From positions 248,001-312,000 of the forward strand of contig NZ_FOMD01000003.1 of assembly GCF_900112525.1 (NCBI RefSeq): a stretch of 64,000 nucleotides of DNA. The letters run 5' to 3'. Source of the DNA: Klenkia taihuensis. Its GTDB lineage: Bacteria; Actinomycetota; Actinomycetes; Mycobacteriales; Geodermatophilaceae. Positions 38,695 through 45,538 of this stretch are shown here, in pieces; within the stretch, counting starts at the first letter, position 1; each line of letters opens with the position of its first letter. The notes under the pieces were generated by a model that was given only the letters and a program-made list of their open reading frames with translations, was not told the DNA's origin and ran no database searches. A program made the position numbers and the translations under genes.

Positions 38695-39533
38695 CGGTCG
38701 GCGTCGGCGACGACCGTCCGGCCGTCGTCGGTCACCGAGCCGTGCAGGTGCACCTCGTCGCCCACCGCGGGCAGCTCGGACAGCGACGCGGCGTCGACGT
38801 CCACCCGCAGACCCGGGGTGGTCACCACGGTGAGGTCGGTGCCGTCGACCGAGACCACGGTGCCGTCGACGTGCGCGTCGACCTCACGGACCTCCAGCGC
38901 GGCGCCGTCGGACACCCGGACCTCGACCCGGTCGCCGACCGCGATGTCCCCGGCCGACCCGGCGTCGGGTGCGTCCCCCGCGGGCGGCGCCGGCGCGTCC
39001 CCCTCGGCGGGGGTGCTGCCGTCGGCCGGGGGAGCGGGGGCGTCGGAGGGCGCGCTGCCGTCCGAGGGCGCGGATGGCGCTGCGGGGGTGTCCCCCTCGG
39101 AGGGCGTGGCTGGGGTGCTGCTGTCCGAGGGCGCGGTTGGGGTGCTGCCGTCGGCCGGGGCGTCGGGGGCACCGCCGCCGGGCCCGGGACGACCCTCGCC
39201 CGGGCCGCCCGGTCCACGGCCCGGCCCGCCGGGGCCACCGCCCGGGCCGCCGTAGCGGGTCTCGTCGGACAGCGTCAGCTCGTGCGTGGCGCCGGTGTCG
39301 TCGGTGACGGTCAGGGACGAGTCCGACACCGCGGTCACGGTGCCGACCACGCGCTCGCCGGCGGGGCCGCGGTCGCCGGGGGCCTGGTCGGTGGACGGGG
39401 CGTCGGCAGAACCGGAGCCGGAGCCGTCGGCGAGCGCGATGCCGCCGCCGAGCAGCACCGCGCCGGTGGCGGCGCCGCCGACGACGGCCGCGGTCCAGCG
39501 GCGGGAGCGGGGGGTGCGGGCGGATCGGGACAC
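38691..39533 (-). CDS. secreted DUF5666-like protein
   Basis: A 280-residue exported protein. The Sec signal (about 12-36) ends near GIALADG. Two beta-rich DUF5666-like modules are seen: residues about 60-95 (RVVGTVTAVSDSSLTVTDD) and 190-280 (GDRVEVRVSDGAALEVREV, then HVDGTVVSVDGTDLTVVTT). Between them lies a roughly 100-residue linker of Pro, Gly, Ala, Ser and Asp. GTG at 39533 begins a unit with CvpA and the Gly-rich protein. It diverges from an OmpR/kinase pair across a shared control region, so it is a likely target of that regulator. Function unknown. Confidence 0.78.
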   Translation of the reverse strand: MSRSARTPRSRRWTAAVVGGAATGAVLLGGGIALADGSGSGSADAPSTDQAPGDRGPAGERVVGTVTAVSDSSLTVTDDTGATHELTLSDETRYGGPGGGPGGPGRGPGGPGEGRPGPGGGAPDAPADGSTPTAPSDSSTPATPSEGDTPAAPSAPSDGSAPSDAPAPPADGSTPAEGDAPAPPAGDAPDAGSAGDIAVGDRVEVRVSDGAALEVREVDAHVDGTVVSVDGTDLTVVTTPGLRVDVDAASLSELPAVGDEVHLHGSVTDDGRTVVADADR

Positions 39534-39600
39534 GGGTCCTCCTCGGGTCGGTGCCGTCCCGTGGTCCGGGGCGGCGCTGTCCCCACCGTGTGCGGCGACC

Positions 39601-39655
39601 CTGAACCCACCCTGAAGCGACCGCCGACCGCCCCGTTCTTCAGCGCGCCTTCAGG
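39601..39655. promoter_or_regulatory. symmetric pairs of CTTCAG half-sites, putative OmpR-type operators
   Basis: Plus strand: CTTCAG at 39638 and CTTCAGG at 39649, spaced 11 bp. Minus strand: CTTCAGG (39611-39617) followed by TTCAG (39601-39605), also 11 bp apart. The two pairs face opposite genes. Eleven-base direct repeats are the usual binding arrangement for OmpR/PhoB-family dimers. Confidence 0.6.
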
Positions 39656-39678
39656 CTGGGGGAGGCACCATCGCTGCC

Positions 39679-40359
39679 GTGCGCAGCGACGGAACCCCCC
39701 GGCCACGGGTGCTGGTGGTGGAGGACGAGGCAGCCATCCGGGACGGCGTGGTCACCGCGCTGGCCGACGAGGGCTGCGCGGTGGAGGGCCGCCCCGACGG
39801 CAGCACGCTGGCCGCCGACCTCGCCGGCTTCCGGCCCGACCTCGTCGTCCTCGACGTGATGCTGCCCGGTCGCGACGGGCTCGCGCTGGCCGCCGACGTC
39901 CGCCGGGCCGGGGACGCCGGCGTCGTCGTCCTCACCGCCCGCGACGCCGTCCCCGACCGGCTGGCCGGGTTCGCCGCCGGCGCCGACGACTACCTGGTCA
40001 AGCCCTTCGCCATGGCCGAGCTGGTCGCCCGGGTGCGCGCGGTGCTCAACCGGCGCGGCCGCTGGCCCGGCGCGGTCGAGGTCGGCGACCTCGTGGTCGA
40101 CGAGCCGGCCGGCACCGCCACCCGCGCCGGCGCCGACCTCGAGCTCACGGCCACCGAGCTGCGGCTGCTGGGCTACCTGGTGGGCAACCGCGGCCGCACC
40201 GTGTCCAAGACCCAGATCCTCACCCAGGTCTGGGGCTACGGGGACTACGACCCGAACCTGGTCGAGGTCCACGTCAGTGCGCTGCGCCGCAAGCTCGAGG
40301 CGCACGGCCCGCGGCTGGTGCACACCGTCCGCGGGCTGGGCTACACGGTGCGGGCGTGA
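39679..40359 (+). CDS. OmpR/PhoB-family response regulator
   Basis: A 226-residue regulator. The receiver has the acidic pair in VLVVEDEAAI, phospho-acceptor D59 in LVVLDVMLPG, Thr in VVLTARD and K108 in YLVKPF. A winged-helix DNA-binding domain occupies about 125-224 (LELTATELRLLGYLVGNRGR, then VEVHVSALRRKLE and VRGLGYTVR). The start GTG at 39679 follows GGGGGAGG by about 11 bases. It is co-translated with the kinase (GTGA overlap). The CTTCAG repeats just upstream suggest autoregulation. Confidence 0.93.
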   Translation: MRSDGTPRPRVLVVEDEAAIRDGVVTALADEGCAVEGRPDGSTLAADLAGFRPDLVVLDVMLPGRDGLALAADVRRAGDAGVVVLTARDAVPDRLAGFAAGADDYLVKPFAMAELVARVRAVLNRRGRWPGAVEVGDLVVDEPAGTATRAGADLELTATELRLLGYLVGNRGRTVSKTQILTQVWGYGDYDPNLVEVHVSALRRKLEAHGPRLVHTVRGLGYTVRA

Positions 40360-41735
40360 CCGCCCCCGCCCTGCGCACCGCGTCCCTGCGCCGCCGGCTG
40401 AGCCTGTGGGTGCTCGGCCTGCTCGCCGTGCTGCTCGTCGTCCTGGGCGTCACCGTCGACCTGGTGCTCGGCGCCAACCTGCGCAGCGACCTCCGGCAGC
40501 GGCTGGTCGACCGGGCCGAGATCGCCGCCGAGCTCGTCGCCCAGGGCCGCTCGGACGAGGAGGTGCTCGACGCGGTCACCGGGGACACCGTGCAGGCGCA
40601 GATCGAGACCGCCGACGGCGCCCAGGTCGGCGAGCTGGAACCACCCCGCCCGGGCGCCGGGCCCCCCGCCCGGCCCGGGCCACCGCCGCGGCAGGACGCC
40701 GTCGTCGACACCGGCGACGCCTACGTGCTGCAGACCGGGCTGGACGACGGCTCGCGGCTCACCCTGCTGGCCGACCAGGGCCCGATCACCGACGCGGTGC
40801 ACCAGCTGCGGTGGGTGCTGGTCGTCGGCGCCGCGCTCACCCTGGTGCTGGCCGCCGTCCTGGTCAGCGCCACCGTCGGCCTCGGGCTGCGGCCGCTGGG
40901 CCGGATGACCGCGCTGGCCCGGTCGATCACCTCCGGCGACCGCGGACGGCGGCTGCGCCCCGACCGCCCGCACACCGAGCTGGGCAGCACCGCGGCCGCC
41001 TTCGACGACATGCTCGACGAGCTGGAGGGCGCCGAGCGCACCGCCCGCCGCGCCGAGGCGGGCATGCGGGACCTGCTCGGCGACGCCGCCCACGAGCTGC
41101 GCACGCCGCTGGCCGCCGTCCAGGCGTCGGTGGAGACCGTGCTGCGCACCGACCCGAACCGCGACCGCCGCGAGGAGCTGCTGGCCGGCGCGGTCCGGGA
41201 GCTGCAGCGCTCCGGCCGGCTGGTGGCCGACCTGCTCGACGTCGCCCGGTTCGACAGCGGCGACCCGCCCGCGCTGGAGCGGCGTCCCACCGACCTGCTC
41301 GGGCTGGCCCGGGGGAGCGCCCACCGCGTCGGCGGGCCGGTCGAGGTCGCCGGCGACGCGGTCACGGCCGACGTCGACCCCGACCGGGTCGGCCAGGTGC
41401 TGGACAACCTGCTGCGCAATGCCGTCCGGGCGGCGGGGCCGGACGGCCACGTGCAGGTGGTGGTCCGCTCGGAGGGGGAGCACGTGCGGCTGGACGTCGT
41501 CGACGACGGCCCCGGCGTCCCGGCCGACCAGCGGGAGCGGGTCTTCGACCGGCTGGTCCGCCTGGACGCCGCCCGCACCCGGGACGGCGGGGCAGGGCTG
41601 GGCCTGCCGATCGCCCGGGCGCTGGCCCGCGCGCACGGGGGCGACGTGCTGTGCCTGCCCGCCGACCGGGGCGCCTGCTTCCGGGTGCAGCTGCCGGTGA
41701 CGGCCGTCACGCAGCCGCCCGGGAACCCCGGGTAG
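40356..41735 (+). CDS. OmpR-partner sensor histidine kinase
   Basis: A 459-residue kinase. Two helices (about 17-40 and 152-176) enclose a sensor loop of some 110 residues, which contains a Pro-rich stretch (EPPRPGAGPPARPGPPPR). A HAMP domain follows (LRPLGRMTALARSITSGD), then the dimerisation His H246 in AHELRTPLAAVQ. The ATPase domain has NLLRNAVRAA, DDGPGVP and GAGLGLPIARALA. GTG at 40356 overlaps the regulator stop. The loop is small, so it probably senses a simple ligand, charge or envelope state. Confidence 0.93.
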   Translation: MTAPALRTASLRRRLSLWVLGLLAVLLVVLGVTVDLVLGANLRSDLRQRLVDRAEIAAELVAQGRSDEEVLDAVTGDTVQAQIETADGAQVGELEPPRPGAGPPARPGPPPRQDAVVDTGDAYVLQTGLDDGSRLTLLADQGPITDAVHQLRWVLVVGAALTLVLAAVLVSATVGLGLRPLGRMTALARSITSGDRGRRLRPDRPHTELGSTAAAFDDMLDELEGAERTARRAEAGMRDLLGDAAHELRTPLAAVQASVETVLRTDPNRDRREELLAGAVRELQRSGRLVADLLDVARFDSGDPPALERRPTDLLGLARGSAHRVGGPVEVAGDAVTADVDPDRVGQVLDNLLRNAVRAAGPDGHVQVVVRSEGEHVRLDVVDDGPGVPADQRERVFDRLVRLDAARTRDGGAGLGLPIARALARAHGGDVLCLPADRGACFRVQLPVTAVTQPPGNPG

Positions 41736-41819
41736 GGCCCGTTCGTTCACCCCCACGAGCTGGTCGCAGCAATGGTTGCCGTTTGCACTCGGTCTCCATC
41801 GCGCACAACCGGCTCGCGT

Positions 41820-41945
41820 GGAGGGGAGTATCCCCCGCGGCAGCTGTCGTCAGCACGAGGTCGCCATCGACCTCCGGCACTGCCGGCCGGTCCCCTCGGG
41901 GGTCGGTGGGAGAGACCTCCGGCGTTCTGCAGCAGACACCGGAGG
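41820..41945 (+). promoter_or_regulatory. yybP-ykoY (Mn2+) riboswitch candidate upstream of terC
   Basis: The leader contains GGGGAGTA at 41823-41830 and GGGAGAGACCTCC at 41908-41920, which resemble the conserved elements of yybP-ykoY aptamers, with GTCGTCAGCACG between. GGAGG (41820-41824) can pair with CCTCC (41916-41920) to close the aptamer. The same CCTCCGG (41916-41922) can instead pair with CCGGAGG (41939-41945), hiding the Shine-Dalgarno sequence of terC. Mn2+ binding would favour the first helix and free the ribosome site. TerC genes are common targets of this class. No covariance model was run. Confidence 0.75.
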
Positions 41946-41951
41946 CACACG

Positions 41952-43091
41952 TTGGACGTCCCGTTCTGGGTGTGGGCAGTCACGGTGGCCGCGATCGTCG
42001 GGATGATCGTCTTCGACTTCGTCGGCCACGTGCGCACCCCGCACGCCCCCTCGCTCAAGGAGTCGGCCACCTGGTCGGCCATCTACGTCGGCATCGCGAT
42101 CCTGTTCGGGATCGGGGTGTTCATCTTCGCCGGCGGCCAGTTCGGCGGTGAGTACTTCGCGGGCTACGTGACGGAGAAGGCCCTGTCGGTCGACAACCTC
42201 TTCGTCTTCGTGATCATCATGGCCAGCTTCGGCGTCCCGCGGGAGCTGCAGCAGAAGGTGCTGCTGTTCGGCATCGCGTTCGCCCTGGCGCTGCGCACGG
42301 TCTTCATCTTCGTCGGCGCCGCGGCCATCGAGAACTTCAGCTGGGTCTTCTACCTCTTCGGCGCCATCCTCATCTACACCGCGATCGTGCAGGCCCGCAG
42401 CGGCGGCCACGACGAGGACGAGGAGTACAAGGAGAACGCCGTCCTCCGGTTCGTCAAGAAGGTCGTCCCGACGACCGAGGAGTACCACTCCGACAAGCTG
42501 ACGACGAAGATCGACGGCAAGCGGTTCATCACCCCGCTGATGATCGCGCTGATCGCCATCGGCACCGCCGACATCATCTTCGCCGTCGACTCGATCCCGG
42601 CGATCTTCGGCCTGACCCAGGAGACCTTCCTGGTCTTCACCGCCAACGCGTTCTCGCTGCTGGGCCTGCGCCAGCTGTTCTTCCTCATCGACGGCCTGCT
42701 GGACCGCCTGGTCTACCTGGCCTACGGCCTGGCCGTGATCCTGGGCTTCATCGGCATCAAGCTGGTCATCCACGCCCTGCACACCAACGAGCTGCCCTTC
42801 ATCAACGGCGGTGAGCACATCACGCTCATCCCGGAGATCCCGACGTGGCTGTCGTTGCTGGTGATCCTCGCGACCCTGTTGGTCACCACCGTGCTCAGCC
42901 TCCGCAAGAACAAGAAGGACGCCGAGCGCGGCATCACCAGCCCGACCGGCGCCGCGGACAAGGGCGCCGGCCGCGACGGCCTGCACGCCCAGGGCCCCGG
43001 CGACCGCGACGGCAGCCCGGCCGGTGCCCGCGCCGACGCCCCGCCGTCGGGCCGCACCGCCGCGGTGACCGACAGCAGCCGCGAGGGCTGA
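41952..43091 (+). CDS. terC: TerC family integral membrane protein
   Basis: A 379-residue membrane protein with about nine helices, of the TerC/Alx family linked to manganese export and metal homeostasis. Signature blocks are EKALSVDNLFVFVIIMASF with the acidic metal-site residues, then FAVDSIPAIFGLTQETFLV and NAFSLLGLRQLFFLI. The start is TTG at 41952, six bases after GGAGG; the long in-frame leader upstream is the riboswitch. A charged C-terminal tail of about 65 residues is cytosolic. A strong terminator follows, so it is expressed separately from the second TerC gene. Confidence 0.92.
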   Translation: MDVPFWVWAVTVAAIVGMIVFDFVGHVRTPHAPSLKESATWSAIYVGIAILFGIGVFIFAGGQFGGEYFAGYVTEKALSVDNLFVFVIIMASFGVPRELQQKVLLFGIAFALALRTVFIFVGAAAIENFSWVFYLFGAILIYTAIVQARSGGHDEDEEYKENAVLRFVKKVVPTTEEYHSDKLTTKIDGKRFITPLMIALIAIGTADIIFAVDSIPAIFGLTQETFLVFTANAFSLLGLRQLFFLIDGLLDRLVYLAYGLAVILGFIGIKLVIHALHTNELPFINGGEHITLIPEIPTWLSLLVILATLLVTTVLSLRKNKKDAERGITSPTGAADKGAGRDGLHAQGPGDRDGSPAGARADAPPSGRTAAVTDSSREG

Positions 43092-43105
43092 CCCCGCACC
43101 ACCCA

Positions 43106-43138
43106 GGAGCCCCACCGGACACCGTCCGGTGGGGCTCC
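43106..43138 (+). terminator. terminator between the two terC genes
   Basis: A perfect 15-bp stem (43106-43120 with 43124-43138) with loop ACC, 15 bp after the first terC stop. Confidence 0.85.
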
Positions 43139-43188
43139 GTGCGTCGGACACCACTGCGGGGCGCACAGCGGGGCCCCAGGTCCGCCCG

Positions 43189-43194
43189 TACTGT
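43189..43194 (+). promoter_or_regulatory. putative leaderless -10 (TACTGT) of the second TerC gene
   Basis: TACTGT ends eight bases before the GTG at 43203. No Shine-Dalgarno sequence and no riboswitch-like leader fit between it and the preceding terminator. Confidence 0.45.
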
Positions 43195-43202
43195 GGCGCG
43201 AC

Positions 43203-44228
43203 GTGGAGCTCCCCGTCTGGTTCGAGATCGGCACCTTCGTGGGACTCACCGTCCTGCTGCTGGCCGACCTCGCCCTCGTCGCCCGCCGCCCGCACGAGCC
43301 GTCGGTGCGGGAGGCCAGCATCTGGGTGACGTTCTACGTCGCGCTCGCCCTGGTCTTCGGCCTGGTGCTGCTGCTGGTCACCAACGGCGACTTCGCCACG
43401 CAGTTCTACGCGGGCTGGCTGACCGAGTACTCGCTCTCGGTCGACAACCTCTTCGTCTTCGTGATCATCATGGCCCGCTTCCAGGTGCCCCGGAAGCTGC
43501 AGCAAGAGGTCCTGATGGTCGGGATCATCATCGCCCTGGTCCTGCGCGGGGTCTTCATCCTGCTCGGCGCCGCGGTGATCGAGCGCTTCACCTGGGTCTT
43601 CTACATCTTCGGCGCCTTCCTCGTGTACACCGCGATCAACCTGGTCCGGAACCGCGGCGAGGACGAGGACTACGAGGAGAACGCCCTCATCCGGCGGCTG
43701 CGCAAGGTGCTGCCGCTGACCAAGGACTTCGAGGGCAACAAGATCCGCGTCCAGCGGGACGGCAAGAAGCTCTGGACGCCGATGATCGTGGTCTTCCTGG
43801 CCCTGGGGACGACGGACCTGCTGTTCGCGCTGGACTCGATCCCGGCCATCTTCGGCCTCACCCGCGAGGCGTTCATCGTCTTCACCGCCAACGTCTTCGC
43901 CCTGATGGGCCTGCGGCAGCTGTACTTCCTGCTCGGCGGGCTGCTCAAGCGGCTGGTCTACCTGTCGCTGGGCCTCGCGGTCATCCTGGCCTTCATCGGC
44001 GTCAAGCTGGTGCTCGAGGCCGTCCACGAGAACACGCTGCCGTTCATCAACGGCGGCGAGCCGGTCGAGGCGGTCCCCGAGATCCCGATCTGGCTGTCGC
44101 TGGCGGTCATCCTCGGCGTCCTGGTGGTCGCCACCGTCGCCTCCCTGCTCAAGACCCGCGGCCAGCTGCCGCCTGCCGAGGGCACCGGGGTGGGCCCGGA
44201 GCAGCCCGCGGAGCGCACCGAGCAGTAG
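43203..44228 (+). CDS. TerC family integral membrane protein (second paralog)
   Basis: A 341-residue TerC/Alx-like protein with about nine helices. It shares TEYSLSVDNLFVFVIIMARF, FALDSIPAIFGLTREAFIV and NVFALMGLRQLYFLL with the gene just upstream, so the two look like a tandem duplication. The cytosolic loop (RGEDEDYEENALIRRLRK) corresponds to the acidic loop of the first protein. The C-terminal tail is much shorter. It starts with GTG at 43203 and lacks the riboswitch, implying constitutive or differently controlled expression. It converges with the amidohydrolase, the two stops being only 4 bp apart. Confidence 0.9.
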   Translation: MELPVWFEIGTFVGLTVLLLADLALVARRPHEPSVREASIWVTFYVALALVFGLVLLLVTNGDFATQFYAGWLTEYSLSVDNLFVFVIIMARFQVPRKLQQEVLMVGIIIALVLRGVFILLGAAVIERFTWVFYIFGAFLVYTAINLVRNRGEDEDYEENALIRRLRKVLPLTKDFEGNKIRVQRDGKKLWTPMIVVFLALGTTDLLFALDSIPAIFGLTREAFIVFTANVFALMGLRQLYFLLGGLLKRLVYLSLGLAVILAFIGVKLVLEAVHENTLPFINGGEPVEAVPEIPIWLSLAVILGVLVVATVASLLKTRGQLPPAEGTGVGPEQPAERTEQ

Positions 44229-44232
44229 CGGC

Positions 44233-45468
44233 TCAGGCGGCCGGGTCGGCCACCCGGCCGCCGGCCGCCACCCGCTCGCCGTCCAGCCACACCTCGCGGA
44301 CGCGACCGGCCAGGCCCGACAGGTCGGCGGCGTCGCCGTCCAGCACCACGACGTCGGCCCGCTTGCCCGGCTCCAGGGAGCCCAGCTCGTGGTCCACCCG
44401 CAGCAGCCGGGCCGCGGACAGCGTGGTGGCGTGCCACACCTCCTCGACCGACATGCCGCGGTCGCGCATCAGCTGCAGCTCGCCGAGGTTCTCCCCGTGC
44501 GGGCCGACGCCGGAGTCGGTGCCCATCGCGATCCGCACCCCCGCCTCGTGCGCCCGGGACACCGACGCGTCGTGCTGCGCCTGCACCGCGATCGCCTTGT
44601 CCACCACGGCCTGCGGCAGCGCGGCACCGGCGGCCACCGCGGCGAGCACCGCCCGCGGCGCGGACAGCGTCGGCACCAGCCAGGTGCCGTGCTCGAGCAT
44701 GAGCTCGATCGCCTCGTCGTCGAGGAAGATGCCGTGCTCGATCGACCGGATGCCCGCGCGGACGGCGTTCTTGATGCCGTCGGCGCCCTGCGCGTGCGCC
44801 ATCACCGCCAGCCCGGCGGCGGTGGCCTCCTCGACCAGCACCGCGAGCTCGGCGGGGCGGAAGTGCGCGTGCCGCGGGTCGTCCCGGGGCGAGAGGACGC
44901 CGCCGCTGGTGGCCACCTTCAGCACGTCGGCGCCGGCCCGGACCAGCGTGCGGACGGTGCGCCGCACCTCGTCGGGGCCGTCGCAGATGCCGTTGGGCCG
45001 GCCCGGCGTGGGCGGCAGCAGCGGGGTCTCCGCACCGCAGACGTGCCAGTCGTCGGCGTGCCCGCCGGTCTGGCTGATCATGGTCAGCGAGATCTGCATC
45101 CGCGGTCCGCGGACCAGGCCCGACCGCACGGCCTCGGCCACGCCCAGGTCGGCGCCGGCGGCGTCGCGCACCGAGGTGATGCCCAGCGCCAGCGTGCGCC
45201 GCAGGTTCCGGGCGGCCTCGAAGTAGACCTGGCTGTAGGGGGTCTGCAGCTGGCGCAGGGTGTCCACCCCGCTCATCAGCACGTGCACGTGGCAGTCGAA
45301 GAGGCCGGGGAGCACCGTGGCGCCGGTGCAGTCGACCACCTCGTCGCCGTCCAGGCCGGTGCCGACCTCGACCACCCGGCCGTCCTGCACCGCCACGTCG
45401 GCCCGCGCGGCGGGGGCCCCGGTGCCGTCGAGGACCTGCCCACCGGTGAACACGCGCCGCGTCGTCAT
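44233..45468 (-). CDS. metal-dependent amidohydrolase (imidazolonepropionase-like)
   Basis: A 411-residue TIM-barrel hydrolase of the amidohydrolase superfamily. Metal ligands are HVH in LFDCHVHVL, a probable carboxylated Lys in ADVLKVATSGG, His in MAHAQGADG, His in SIEHGIF and Asp in MGTDSGVG. The small beta domain is built from the N-terminus (TGGQVLDGTGAP) and C-terminus (PGKRADVVVLDGD). Nearest relatives by pattern are the Xaa-Pro dipeptidase/organophosphate-acid group; substrate not predictable. ATG at 45468 is preceded six bases earlier by TAGGCT. It is divergent from the S9 peptidase, with a 70-bp gap. Confidence 0.88.
   Translation of the reverse strand: MTTRRVFTGGQVLDGTGAPAARADVAVQDGRVVEVGTGLDGDEVVDCTGATVLPGLFDCHVHVLMSGVDTLRQLQTPYSQVYFEAARNLRRTLALGITSVRDAAGADLGVAEAVRSGLVRGPRMQISLTMISQTGGHADDWHVCGAETPLLPPTPGRPNGICDGPDEVRRTVRTLVRAGADVLKVATSGGVLSPRDDPRHAHFRPAELAVLVEEATAAGLAVMAHAQGADGIKNAVRAGIRSIEHGIFLDDEAIELMLEHGTWLVPTLSAPRAVLAAVAAGAALPQAVVDKAIAVQAQHDASVSRAHEAGVRIAMGTDSGVGPHGENLGELQLMRDRGMSVEEVWHATTLSAARLLRVDHELGSLEPGKRADVVVLDGDAADLSGLAGRVREVWLDGERVAAGGRVADPAA
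44236..44262. terminator. hairpin at the convergent TerC / amidohydrolase ends
   Basis: An 11-bp perfect stem (44236-44246 with 44252-44262) lies in the last codons of the amidohydrolase gene and just beyond the TerC stop. It probably terminates the plus-strand transcript. Confidence 0.5.
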
Positions 45469-45474
45469 GGGCGC

Positions 45475-45480
45475 AGCCTA
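45475..45480 (-). promoter_or_regulatory. putative leaderless -10 (TAGGCT) of the amidohydrolase gene
   Basis: TAGGCT on the minus strand ends six bases before ATG at 45468; no ribosome-binding sequence intervenes. Confidence 0.45.
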
Positions 45481-45525
45481 GGTACTGAGCCCGGCTCACG
45501 GAATCGCCCCCGGGTGGCGCTGGGT

Positions 45526-45531
45526 TAGCGT
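45526..45531 (+). promoter_or_regulatory. putative leaderless -10 (TAGCGT) of the S9 peptidase gene
   Basis: TAGCGT ends seven bases before ATG at 45539, mirroring the divergent TAGGCT 45 bp away. Confidence 0.5.
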
Positions 45532-45538
45532 CTGCGCC

